Source: Streptomyces lasiicapitis
GTDB lineage: Bacteria; Actinomycetota; Actinomycetes; Streptomycetales; Streptomycetaceae
Direction of reading: 5' to 3'
Assembly: GCF_014646335.1 (NCBI RefSeq)
Contig: NZ_BMNG01000003.1
Location: 455,560-519,559 of the forward strand
Length of the DNA: 64,000 nt
Below are positions 21,309 to 32,769 of the stretch, one piece after another. The position numbers and the translations under genes were made by a program. Position 1 is the stretch's first letter, and each line of letters begins with the position of its first letter. Below the pieces are notes generated by a model. It had not been told where the DNA came from, did no database searches, and saw nothing but the letters and a program-made list of their open reading frames with translations.

Positions 21309-22559
21309 TCAGCGCGGCGCCGCGCCCGCCTGCCTGGCCGCCGCCACCGTCGTCGCCGCCTGGTGCTCCACCTGGTGCTCCAACGGCACCCAGCGCGCCT
21401 TGAACCGTTCGGCGAACGTCTCGCTCCAGTGCGTCACCAGACGGTCCAGGCGCGGCGCCGCCCGGTCGTCCGCGTCGGTGAGCACCCGAAGCAGCATCGC
21501 CGCCGCCCGCAGCGGCAGCCTTCGCCCGAAGGCGTCGACGCTCCCGATGTACGCCATCGACGTGCCCGCGGGCGGCAGCAGACCCCAGTCGTCGGCGAGC
21601 CCCGGCACCAGGTCGAGCGCCCACTTCGCCGCCCGCAACAGCGGTCCGTGCGCGCTCGGCAGGCGCGGAAGGGCGTCCTGGAGGACGTCCTCGACCAGCC
21701 GCGCGTCGTGCCGAAGGCGTGCGGCGAAGGACCGCAGCGCCGTCCTGGGCGCGGGGTGCGCCGCCATGTCGCCCACCGTGTCGCTCGCCCACATCGGCAC
21801 CTCCACGATCGCGGTCGTACCGCCGTAGCGGTGCGCGTGGTGCCACGTCGTGTGCCGTGCGTCCTCCGGCAGACTCGGATACGCGGCAGCCGAACCCGGC
21901 CCCGGAAGGACATGTACGCCGGGCCCGGACACCGGCCACCCGGCCGCGTCCGAGGCGCCCGTCTCCACCGGAATGCCGTGCCGCGCCGCGGACTTGGCGA
22001 ACGGCTCGGCGAGGCCCGGGATGTCCCGGGTGAGCTGCACCCAGCTGCCGCCCAGATCGGTGCAGTGCAGGGACACCTGCAAGTAGGGCCGCAGTTCGTC
22101 GATGACGCCCGTCAGGGCGAGGGTCTCGGGCGGCAGCCGGTCCGGGGGCAGGACCGAGGGCGACCACTCGGGCTGCTCGGGGCCCGCGGGGCGGAAGAAG
22201 TGCCGGTGGTAGTCGAGCAGGGTGCTCGGCGCCGGGGTGCGGTGCAGGCTCGCGCCGTCCGGGTCGGCGCACAGCAGGAAGTGCCAGGAGGCGTCGGCCC
22301 GCAGCCGCCGGTCCAGGAGCGAGCGCTCGGCGAGCGCGAGGAGGGTGGAGCCGCCGGTGGGCTCGTTGGCGTGGGCGCCCGCGACCACGAGCACCGCGCG
22401 CGGGGAGTGCCCCACGGACAGCAGGTGCAGGGGCCTGCCCGCGCGCGAGGTGCCGACGCGGCGCAGTGTGCTCAGCTTCGGACGGAGACCGGCCAGCTCC
22501 CGAGCCGTCAGAAAGAGTTCGGGAACAGTGGGATAGCGGTTTTCCGCCAGTTGACTCAC
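21309..22559 (-). CDS. M14-family zinc carboxypeptidase-like protein
   Basis: A protein of about 416 residues of the M14 carboxypeptidase family. The first zinc-binding pair is in GAHANEPTGG, the third ligand is probably the His of SLHCTDLGG, and the catalytic Glu is in AIVEVPMW. No signal peptide is seen, so it is probably cytoplasmic and may process peptides or peptidoglycan fragments; the substrate is unknown. The start is uncertain: GTG at 22559 places the conserved YPTVPELF region near the N-terminus, while GTG at 22577 and at 22661 (with GGGGGA upstream) would extend it. It converges with the FHA gene. Confidence 0.83.
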   Translation of the reverse strand: MSQLAENRYPTVPELFLTARELAGLRPKLSTLRRVGTSRAGRPLHLLSVGHSPRAVLVVAGAHANEPTGGSTLLALAERSLLDRRLRADASWHFLLCADPDGASLHRTPAPSTLLDYHRHFFRPAGPEQPEWSPSVLPPDRLPPETLALTGVIDELRPYLQVSLHCTDLGGSWVQLTRDIPGLAEPFAKSAARHGIPVETGASDAAGWPVSGPGVHVLPGPGSAAAYPSLPEDARHTTWHHAHRYGGTTAIVEVPMWASDTVGDMAAHPAPRTALRSFAARLRHDARLVEDVLQDALPRLPSAHGPLLRAAKWALDLVPGLADDWGLLPPAGTSMAYIGSVDAFGRRLPLRAAAMLLRVLTDADDRAAPRLDRLVTHWSETFAERFKARWVPLEHQVEHQAATTVAAARQAGAAPR

Positions 22560-22699
22560 CCCCGCCCGGTCGCCCACTGACGCAATCCGCAGTACGCCAC
22601 GCGACGGTAGAGGTGTCAAGCACTCCGGACCCGAGCTCCCCAGGGCCCGCGCAAGGAACACACCGGTCCCCCGCGCCGTGCCCCACGGGGGTGCGCGCC

Positions 22700-25198
22700 T
22701 CAGACCTGCTCCAGGAGCACCACCGGCAGCTGGGCGAACAGCTCCGCCACGCGCGCGTGCCCGCTGAACTTCCGCCCCGGGGCGAGCAGATCGGTCCAGG
22801 TCCCGTCGGGCAGCGGCAGCGCGGTGTCCGCCCAGCCGCCCGCGTCCGCGAGGCGCAGCGAGAGCCGGGTCACGGCCACCGTCACGCTCCCGGAGCGGAC
22901 GTAGGCCAGACAGTGCCCGGCGCCGCGTCCCACGGCCGCCAGTGGCTCGTACGCGCCCGCGCCGCCGAAGAGTTCCGGCCGCCGCGCCCGCAGCCCCAGC
23001 GCCGCCAGCGTCACCGCGAGCTTCTCGTCGGAGAGATCCCAGGCGTCCCGTCGCCCGGCGAGGCCCTCAAGCGACTCCGGGTCGAAGGTGACCGGATGAC
23101 GGTTGTCGGGGTCCACCAGCGCGCGGTACTCGCGTTCCGTGCCCTGGTAGAGGTCGGGCACCCCCGGCATCGTCAGGTGCAGCAGCGCGCCGCCGAGCAC
23201 GTTCGCGCGGACGTGCGGCGCGAGGCCCGCGGCGAACTCGGTCACGGTGTGCAGCGGCGGACCGCACGGCCCGGCCTGGAGGAACGCCGTCACCGCCGCC
23301 TCGTACGCCTCGTCGCGCTCCGTCCAGCTCGTGTGCAGGCCTGCCTCCCGCACGTGCTTCAGCAGCGCCTCCTGGAGACGCTGTCCGTACGGCCCCGCCT
23401 CCTCGGCTGCCCGCGCGGACAGCGCGGCCGGCGCGAGCCCCACCGCCGTCTGCCAGGCCGCCCACTCCAGTTGGGGATCGGGCGCTCTCCGCCCGCCCGC
23501 GAGCGCGGTCTGCCGGGTCACCTCGGCGAGCAGGCCCGCCCACCGCGCGGGCGCCTGCGCGAGCACGCCGATGCCCGCCCGCACATCCGCGCTGCGCTTG
23601 GTGTCGTGGGTCGTCATGACGGTCCCCGTGTACGGCCAGTCGCGCTGCACGCGCGCGCAGTACGCGTGGAACTCCGCCACGTCCACCGCCGGCCTGCCGG
23701 GCGAACCGCCCACCTCCGCCGCCGACAGGAGCGGCGCGTGCCGGTAGAACGCCGTGTCCTCCACGGACTTGGCGCGCAGCGCGGCGGCCGTCTGCGCGAA
23801 CCGCGCCCGGAAGGCCGCCCGCGCCCGAAGCACTTCCGGCGCCCCAGGGGCCTCCTCCGCCTCAAGGGGCGCCCCCGACCCGTCGCCCGACGGCCTGCCA
23901 AGGACCAACTCCCGCACGGTGTCCACCGCTTCGGCCTCCGCGCGGACCGCGAACACCGCCTTCGCCTCGGTGGCCGCCCACGCGGTGAGGACCGTCTCGG
24001 GATCGGCGCCCCCGGCGGCGTACGGACGATAGACCTCAAGGCGCACAAGCAGCTCCCGCAGTGCCGTCCGCAGGGCCCACGGCGCGTGGTCGCGCAGCGC
24101 GGGGTCCGTGGCGCACAGCGCGTCCGCCTCGCGCGTCAGCCGGTCCACCTCGGCCGCCAGCTCGTGCGTGACGACCTTGTACGCGGCGCGCCGCACGGTC
24201 GCCGCCCAGTCGCCGCCGCGGTCGGCGGGCGGGGCGGCGAACCGGCGGAACTGCGCGAGGAGTTCGTCCGATCCTGCCTCGTCCGTGAGCACCCCGTCGA
24301 CGTGCCGCAGCGCGTCGTAGCCGGTGGTGCCCGCCACAGGCCAGGCCGCTGGCAGCCGCTCGCCGTCGGCCAGGATCTTCTCCACGGCCGTCCAGCGCCC
24401 GCCCGTCGCCTCGTGCAGCCGCTGGAGATACGCCCCGGGGTCGGCGAGCCCGTCCGGATGGTCGACGCGCAGCCCCTCAAGGACCCCCTCGTCGAGCAGC
24501 CGCAGGACGGTGGCGTGCGTCGCCTCGAAGACCTCCGGATCCTCCACGCGTACGGCGATGAGATCCGAAATCGTGAAGAAGCGGCGGTAGTTGATCTCCG
24601 TGCGGGCCAGTCGCCACCAGGCCAGGCGGTACCACTGGGCGTCGAGCAGCCGCGGCAGCGGCAGCTCCTCGGTGCCTTCGCGCAGCGGGAAGACGTGGTC
24701 GTGGTAGTGCAGCGCGCCGTCCTCGACCCGCAGCCGCGCCAGCTCGCCGCCGAGCCTGCCCCCGAGCACCGGAAGCAGCACCTTGCCGCCGCCCGCCTCC
24801 CAGTCGATGTCGAACCAGCGCGCATAGGAAGAGTGCGGTCCCTCGCGCAGGACCTCCCACAGCGCCCGGTTGTGGCGCGGTGCCGCCGCCATGTGGTTCG
24901 GCACGATGTCCACGACCAGACCGAGCCCGGCCGCGCGCGCCGTGCCCGCGAGCGCCCGCAGCCCGTCCTCACCGCCCAGCTCCGCGCGTACGCGCCCGTG
25001 GTCCACGACGTCGTACCCGTGCGTCGACCCGGGCACCGCCTCCAGAACCGGCGACAGATGCAGATGCGAGACGCCGAGCGAAGCGAGGTACGGCACGGCC
25101 CGCGCGGCGGCCGCGAACGGGAAGTCCGGCTGCAGCTGGAGCCGATAGGTGGCGGTGGGCGGCGGCGGAACCACGGGGGCGGGGCGCTGTGGCGTCAT
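22700..25198 (-). CDS. treY: maltooligosyl trehalose synthase
   Basis: An 832-residue family 13 enzyme that isomerises the reducing end of maltooligosaccharides to a trehalosyl unit, which TreZ then cuts off. The start TATYRLQLQPDFPF...YLASLGVSHLHLSPVLEA is diagnostic of TreY; DIVPNHMA, LRVDHPDGLADP (nucleophile) and WTAVEKIL (Glu) follow, and TTHDTKRSADVRAG is the late conserved block. It is somewhat longer than classical TreY. The ATG at 25198 is followed by a Pro-rich linker before the domain. It is separate from treZ and glgX, each of which has its own upstream region, but all lie on the minus strand around the glgE operon. Confidence 0.95.
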   Translation of the reverse strand: MTPQRPAPVVPPPPTATYRLQLQPDFPFAAAARAVPYLASLGVSHLHLSPVLEAVPGSTHGYDVVDHGRVRAELGGEDGLRALAGTARAAGLGLVVDIVPNHMAAAPRHNRALWEVLREGPHSSYARWFDIDWEAGGGKVLLPVLGGRLGGELARLRVEDGALHYHDHVFPLREGTEELPLPRLLDAQWYRLAWWRLARTEINYRRFFTISDLIAVRVEDPEVFEATHATVLRLLDEGVLEGLRVDHPDGLADPGAYLQRLHEATGGRWTAVEKILADGERLPAAWPVAGTTGYDALRHVDGVLTDEAGSDELLAQFRRFAAPPADRGGDWAATVRRAAYKVVTHELAAEVDRLTREADALCATDPALRDHAPWALRTALRELLVRLEVYRPYAAGGADPETVLTAWAATEAKAVFAVRAEAEAVDTVRELVLGRPSGDGSGAPLEAEEAPGAPEVLRARAAFRARFAQTAAALRAKSVEDTAFYRHAPLLSAAEVGGSPGRPAVDVAEFHAYCARVQRDWPYTGTVMTTHDTKRSADVRAGIGVLAQAPARWAGLLAEVTRQTALAGGRRAPDPQLEWAAWQTAVGLAPAALSARAAEEAGPYGQRLQEALLKHVREAGLHTSWTERDEAYEAAVTAFLQAGPCGPPLHTVTEFAAGLAPHVRANVLGGALLHLTMPGVPDLYQGTEREYRALVDPDNRHPVTFDPESLEGLAGRRDAWDLSDEKLAVTLAALGLRARRPELFGGAGAYEPLAAVGRGAGHCLAYVRSGSVTVAVTRLSLRLADAGGWADTALPLPDGTWTDLLAPGRKFSGHARVAELFAQLPVVLLEQV

Positions 25199-26859
25199 GC
25201 GAACCTACGTACCCTTCCCACCGCCTTTCGTGCCTTCGACGCATGCGCGCCACGGCAGCGTCGCGGCTAGCTTCCAACGAATGGCTGAGAACGCGCAGGG
25301 GTCCGGGGCGGGTGCCGCCGACTGCCCTGACACGGGCGGACGGGCGGTGGGCACGCGGACTGTGGGGGCGCGGGACCGCGACGTGCGGGGTGGAGGTGTG
25401 CCGGACGGCGGTGCAAGTGATGGCGGTGTGCGGGACCAGGACGTGCGGGATGCCGGTGTGTGGGACGGCGGTGGGGGCGGCGCTGCGCGCGAGGGTGGCG
25501 TCGGCGACGCCGGTGCCCGCGGCGGCCGTGCCCGTGACGGTGACGCGCACGACGCCGCCGTACAGAAGTCCGGCGCGCGTGCCGCCCTCGACGCCTACCG
25601 GCAGGTCGTCGCTCTCACCGGGGCCGTGCTCCCCGTGGTGTCGTTCCTGGGGCGGTTGCCCGTCGCGGTGATCCAGTTCGGGAGCGTGCTCCTGGTGAGC
25701 AGGACCAGTGGGTCGATCGCGACCGGAGGCGCCGTCGCGTGTGCGCTGGCGCTCGGGCAGGTGAGCGCGGGGCCCTTCGTCGGGCGGCTCGCGGACCGGC
25801 GCGGGCAGCGGCCCGTGGTGCTCGTGTTCGCGGCGCTCAACGCCCTCTCCATCGCCGCCTACACGCTCGGCGCGCTCCTGGGCCTGCCCACCCCCGCCCT
25901 GCTCCTCCTGGGCGTTCTCGCGGGCGCCAGCGTGCCCGGGGTGGGGCCGCTCGCCCGTGCCCGCGTGGTGCGCCTGGCCCGGCGCCGGGGCGCGGACGGC
26001 CGTCTCGTCGGCACCGCGCTCTCCCTGGAGTCGACGATGGACGAGCTGTCCTTCGTGCTCGGCCCCGCCCTCGTGGGCCTCGCCGCCCTCGCGGGCCACC
26101 CGGCGTACGCGTTCGGTGTCGCGGCCCTCCTGGTCGCGGTCTGCGGGACCGCTTTCGCGCTGCATCCGACCGCGCGGGCGGCCCGGCCCGAGGACGGCAC
26201 TGTCCCCCGCCCGCGCGCCGCCCGCTCGCGGCTGCCGCGCGAGGTGTACGTCGTCCGGACCGGCCTGGTCTTCCTCGGCGTGCTGCTCGGCGCCTGCGGG
26301 GCCGGGATCACCGCGCTCACCGAGGAGCTGGGGGAGCAGGGCCAGGCGGGCCTCGTCTACGCCGCGATGGGCGTCATGAGCGCGGTCGTCGGCCTGGCGA
26401 TGGCCGCGGTGCCCGACCGGTTCGGGCTGCACGCCCGCTGGCGCGTCGCCACGGCCGCCGCCGCGCTGCTCTCCCTGCCGCTGGTGTGGACGCACAGCAT
26501 GGCGGCCCTGTACGCCGTCGTGACCGTCTTCGGCGCCGTCTACGCCCCGAACCTCATCACCGGCTTCGCCCTCACCGAGCGCGCCGTCCCGCAGGCGCGG
26601 CTCGCCGAGGGCATGACCTTCGCGGCCAGCGCCTTCGTGGGCGGCCAGGCCGTCACGCTCGCCGTGGCCGGCCGCCTCGCCGAGACACACGGCCCGGCCG
26701 CCGCGTTCGCGCTCGGCAGCGCCGCCGCCGCGGTGGCCTTCGCCGTGGCGCTGATCGCCCGCCCGGCGACGTACGACAGCGGGGAGCCCGAGACGTACGA
26801 CGGCGAAAACGGCAGGCACGCGCGCGTACCGAACGCCACCGTCACCCCGGAAGGCACCC

Positions 26860-28968
<2,109 letters not shown>

Positions 28969-29129
28969 GCCTATGACTCTTCCACGATCGCCCTCCGATC
29001 ATGACCGGAGTTGGGCCAGAGTCTGCTCGAAAGTGGGGCAACCACAGGGGAGTTGAGCCCGTCTAACCGGCTGACGACATACTCGACATGCCCATAAATG
29101 GGGCTGATACGGGGAGTTAGGGGGAGGAT

Positions 29130-29927
29130 GTGCGCAAGCTAGTCAGACGTCACCTGGGGAAGGTGGTGGCCGGCGGCGCCCTGGCCGTGGCCGCGACCGC
29201 GGCCCTGCTGGCCGTCACGCTGCCCGAACAGGCGGGCGCCGACGATTCCGGCGACCGCGCGGCGGCGGGCTCGGCCCGCCAGGACGCCGCGGTGGGGCGC
29301 GAGGGAGTCGTGGAGGCGGCACCGGAGGAGGGCACGAAGGGCATAGGCAGCGACCCGCTGACCGACGCCGAGACCGAGCTGGCCCAGAAGGCGGCTCTGA
29401 ACAGCAACGGCCTGCGCTCCAGCGCTCGGGACGTCGAAGGGGACCGGGGGCCCCAGCGACTGTCCACGAACCTGGCCGAGAGCGAGCCGGACGACAGTGG
29501 GGCCGACGCCCCGCGCCGCGCCCAGATCGTGTACTACGACTACAAGAAGGACACCGTCATCACCAAGACGGTGAACCTGGACAGCGGCAAGGTCGAGTCG
29601 ACGCAGCAGGCTCAGAACGTCCAGCCGCCGCCCGGCAAGGAAGAGCTCACCGAGGCCGCGCAGCTGCTCATCGCCGACGAGCACGGCAAGGGCCTCAAGC
29701 AGGACTACAAGAAGGCCACGGGCAAGGACCTGTCCGGGCCCGGGGAACTGGAGCTGAGCGGCTTCGTCTTCCGCAAGGAGACGATCAAGAACGTGCCGTC
29801 CGACCTCACCGAGTGCGGCAAGCACCGCTGCCTCCAGGTCGTGACGAAGGTCAAGAACGGGCCGTGGATCGACACCAGGTCCTTCGTCGTCGACCTCAGC
29901 GCGCGCACCGTGGGCCGGCTCGGCTGA
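29130..29927 (+). CDS. secreted protein resembling N-terminal (D2/D3) domains of copper amine oxidases
   Basis: A 265-residue exported protein with a twin-arginine-containing signal peptide (VRRHLGKVVAGGALAVAATA, cleavage after about residue 37). The mature part has DPLTDAE near its start and AQIVYYDYKKDTVITKTVNL followed by VQPPPGKEELTEAAQLL, which resemble the D2 domain of copper amine oxidases. CLQVVTKVKNGPWIDTRSFVVDL near the end resembles D3. The catalytic domain follows as a separate gene 53 bp downstream. I infer that the two form one enzyme in two pieces; a non-homologous lipoprotein-like accessory protein is the alternative. GTG start at 29130 after GGGGGAGG. Confidence 0.68.
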   Translation: MRKLVRRHLGKVVAGGALAVAATAALLAVTLPEQAGADDSGDRAAAGSARQDAAVGREGVVEAAPEEGTKGIGSDPLTDAETELAQKAALNSNGLRSSARDVEGDRGPQRLSTNLAESEPDDSGADAPRRAQIVYYDYKKDTVITKTVNLDSGKVESTQQAQNVQPPPGKEELTEAAQLLIADEHGKGLKQDYKKATGKDLSGPGELELSGFVFRKETIKNVPSDLTECGKHRCLQVVTKVKNGPWIDTRSFVVDLSARTVGRLG

Positions 29928-29980
29928 CCGCCCTCCAGGGGCACTCACACTCTCCCTCCTCCAGAAGGAGTCACTTTCGT

Positions 29981-31312
29981 ATGCACGTCTCGCACGGCAA
30001 GAGACTCAACGGCGCCCGCAAGGTGCTCGGCACGGCCCTCGCGGTGACCGCGCTCCTGGGAGCCGCGATATCGGCGGCCGGCCCCGCCGCGGCCGACGGC
30101 AAGGCCGCTCCCAAGGCACCGGCCGCGCCCGCGGCCGACTGCAGCGCCGCCTACAAGATCGAGCAGACCCTCGACGGCGGCACGACCTGGCGCATGTGCT
30201 GGCACTACAACACCTACTCCGGGCTGATCCTCGACAAGGTCAGCTACCAGCCCAAGGGCGAGGCCAAGCCCATCCCGGTCCTCACCAGCGCCCGGCTCGC
30301 CCAGGTGCACGTCCCCTACGACGACGGCGAGGCCGAGTTCGACGACGTCACGGGCACGGACTTCGGCATGGCCCTGCAGAAGCTGAAGACCAGCGAGTGT
30401 CCCGGCGGCACCATCAAGACCGTCAAGGTGCCCGACCGGGGCGACGTCTCCGGCCTTTGCGTCACCACGCGCGCGCGTGGGCACGCGTACCGCCTCAACA
30501 ACGACGGCAGCACCGGCGGCTCCGGCAAGGTCTACACCGGCCAGGGCCGGGACCTCCTTGTCTACACCGTCAACAAGGCCTCCTGGTACGAGTACATCAC
30601 CGAGTGGCGGTTCTCCTCGGACGGCACCATCAGCTCCAACGTCGGCGCGACCGGCAGCCTCTCGCCGTTCGACTTCGACGGCGGCGACGACCGCGGCTGG
30701 CCCATCGGCAAGGGCGACCAGGCCAAGGCGGAGAGCCACTCCCACAACGTCTTCTGGCGGATGAACTTCGGCCTGGACGGCTCCCCGAAGGCCAAGGTCG
30801 AGCAGTACGACTCCAAGGTCACCCCGCCCACCGGCGGCGGCAGCCCGACCACGAAGACCACCCGCACCCCGGTCACCAAGGAACTCGCGGGCGACCGCAA
30901 GGACATGCGGTGGTGGCGCGTGGTGTCCACGGCGGGCAAGAACAAGGACGGCCACCCCCGTTCGTACGAGATCGTCCCCGGCGCGAGCCAGAAGCACGCG
31001 GGACGGCCCTTCACCAAGCGCGACGTGTTCTTCACCCAGTACAAGAAGTGCGAGCAGTACGCGAGCAACAACCCGTCCTGCGGCAACGGCGTGCCCACCA
31101 GCGTCGACAAGTGGGTGGACGGCCAGACCCTGAACCACCCCATCACCTGGGTGAACATCGGCTTCCACCACATCGCGAGGGACGAGGACCAGCAGCCCAT
31201 GCCGGTCCACTGGCAGGGCTTCTCCATGGCTCCGCGCGACGTCACGGCCATGAGCCCGCTCACTCCCGGTGATCTGGCGGGGCAGAACGGACGTCCGCCG
31301 AACGTGGGTTGA
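29981..31312 (+). CDS. secreted copper amine oxidase, catalytic domain only
   Basis: A 443-residue exported protein (signal peptide about 1-38) consisting of the copper amine oxidase catalytic domain without D1-D3. Conserved features in order: YNTYSGLIL (72-84 region), SARLAQVHVPYDD (103-115) followed by the likely base Asp121/122, the cofactor-site stretch SWYEYITEW with Tyr203 as topaquinone precursor, copper ligands His253 and His255 in SHSHNVF, and the third histidine in GFHHIARDED (396-397) before PMPVHWQGFSM. The usual Asn before the Tyr is Trp here, so cofactor formation needs proof. AAGGAG precedes the ATG. It should oxidise primary amines outside the cell if active. Confidence 0.85.
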   Translation: MHVSHGKRLNGARKVLGTALAVTALLGAAISAAGPAAADGKAAPKAPAAPAADCSAAYKIEQTLDGGTTWRMCWHYNTYSGLILDKVSYQPKGEAKPIPVLTSARLAQVHVPYDDGEAEFDDVTGTDFGMALQKLKTSECPGGTIKTVKVPDRGDVSGLCVTTRARGHAYRLNNDGSTGGSGKVYTGQGRDLLVYTVNKASWYEYITEWRFSSDGTISSNVGATGSLSPFDFDGGDDRGWPIGKGDQAKAESHSHNVFWRMNFGLDGSPKAKVEQYDSKVTPPTGGGSPTTKTTRTPVTKELAGDRKDMRWWRVVSTAGKNKDGHPRSYEIVPGASQKHAGRPFTKRDVFFTQYKKCEQYASNNPSCGNGVPTSVDKWVDGQTLNHPITWVNIGFHHIARDEDQQPMPVHWQGFSMAPRDVTAMSPLTPGDLAGQNGRPPNVG

Positions 31313-31415
31313 GAAACGACCTGTCCATCCGGCTGCACCGCCCGCCGCTCCCGGAGTACCCTTCCTTGATCGTTGACCGGGGGAGAGTCCGGGGGGAGCG
31401 GAAGGCGGTGCATGG

Positions 31416-32657
31416 GTGAGCTCGGGTGGGCGGGAACTGCCCCCTGGTGACGAGGGTCACGAGGAGGGCTCCGCCAATGTCCCGCCGTCGGCCGTGTCCT
31501 TGGCACGGCCGGTGGACATGGCATCCCAGATCGGCCCCGAGCTGGACTGGGGGCCCGACGCCTGGCGCGAGGTGCGTACGCGCGCCCAGCGGGCCGGGCG
31601 GGCCTACATCTGGCTGAATCTCGTGGAACAGCGGCTGCGCGCGGTCGTGGCCGCTGTTCTGCGTCCCGTCTACGAACCCGTCCACGCCGACGACTGGGTC
31701 GTCGCCGCGGCCGGACCCGCCGGGCAGGAGTGGGTGCAGCGGGCCGTCGCCGTACGCGAAGTGAGCCGCCGCAAGGGCTATTTGCTGGACCCGGCCGACG
31801 ACAACGTCCTGAGCTTCCTGACCCTCCCGCAACTGCGGGAGCTGGTCGTCCAGCACTGGCCGTGCTTCGAGCCCTACCTGGACGACCGGCGCGAGGTCGA
31901 ACTCGCCCTGGACGAGCTGGAGGTCACCCGCAATGTGGTCTCCCGCAACCGCGCCCTGTCCCCGACGGTCCTGGCCCAGGCCGAACGCGCCTCGGCCCGC
32001 CTCCTGGAGATCCTCGGCGCCGGCTCCGACATCCCCTCCGCGCGGCGGCTGCCCGTCGACGCCGTCGAGGAGCTCGTCGGCGACCGGTACGCCGACGTGG
32101 TCGGCGTGCACACCGACCGGGTGCGGCTCCTTCGCCAGTTTCCCGCCGAGGACCTGTTCGGCGAGGCCCGCCGCGTCGACGCCATCGGGATAGGCCTGAA
32201 CCTCCTTGTCCAGAACTTCTCCGGGCGCCGCCTCGTGCGGCTCGCCGAGTCCGGCTGCCGGGTGCGGCTGCTGTTCCTGAACCCCGCGAGCAGCGCCGTC
32301 AAGCGGCGCGAGCGTGAACTCGGCCTGAAGCGGGGCGAGCTGGGCCGCGCCGTCGAGACGAACATCCTGCACATGCGGCGGGTGCGTTCCCGCCTTCGCG
32401 ACCCCGGGGCCTTCGAGATCCAGGTCTTCGACGAGACGCCGCGGTTCACGGCCTATCTGGTCGACGGGGACGGGGCGGACGGCATCGCCGTCGTCCAGTC
32501 CTACCTCCGCCGGACGCGCGGCATGGAGGCACCGGTGCTCGTGCTGCGCGGCGGCGGCCGGGTGGTGAAACCGGGCGATCACGGCGAACACGGGCTGTTC
32601 GCGACGTACCGGGAGGAGTTCGAGACGGCGTGGGCGGACTCGCGGCCGGTGTCGTGA
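31416..32657 (+). CDS. SAV2148-type HEPN-domain protein with PLD-like C-terminus
   Basis: A 413-residue protein that I recognise as the actinobacterial SAV2148-type HEPN family. The helical N-terminal half (about 40-200) contains the conserved WLNLVEQRLRAVVAAVLRPVYE and RKGYLLDPADDNVLSFLTL blocks. HEPN ribonucleases carry Rx4-6H; the corresponding helix here reads EVTRNVVSRNRAL with no histidine, so nuclease activity is doubtful. The C-terminal half (about 240-400) looks like a phospholipase-D-like or DUF5919-type module (AIGIGLNLLVQNF...CRVRLLFLNP). The GTG start at 31416 is tentative. No partner toxin or antitoxin gene is adjacent. Function unknown. Confidence 0.75.
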   Translation: MSSGGRELPPGDEGHEEGSANVPPSAVSLARPVDMASQIGPELDWGPDAWREVRTRAQRAGRAYIWLNLVEQRLRAVVAAVLRPVYEPVHADDWVVAAAGPAGQEWVQRAVAVREVSRRKGYLLDPADDNVLSFLTLPQLRELVVQHWPCFEPYLDDRREVELALDELEVTRNVVSRNRALSPTVLAQAERASARLLEILGAGSDIPSARRLPVDAVEELVGDRYADVVGVHTDRVRLLRQFPAEDLFGEARRVDAIGIGLNLLVQNFSGRRLVRLAESGCRVRLLFLNPASSAVKRRERELGLKRGELGRAVETNILHMRRVRSRLRDPGAFEIQVFDETPRFTAYLVDGDGADGIAVVQSYLRRTRGMEAPVLVLRGGGRVVKPGDHGEHGLFATYREEFETAWADSRPVS

Positions 32658-32769
32658 GGCGGGGCCCGGCGGGGCGAGGGCGACAAACGGAATCCGGCCA
32701 CCTCATTGTCAGTGGCGCATGGGATCGTGGTGGTCACTGGGGGAAAGCACCACGACGAAGGGGGCGGCC

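Noticed and set aside
31416..32657. Toxin-antitoxin or defence system based on the HEPN domain
   Set aside because: The catalytic Rx4-6H is missing, no MNT or antitoxin gene is adjacent, and the neighbours are unrelated core genes.
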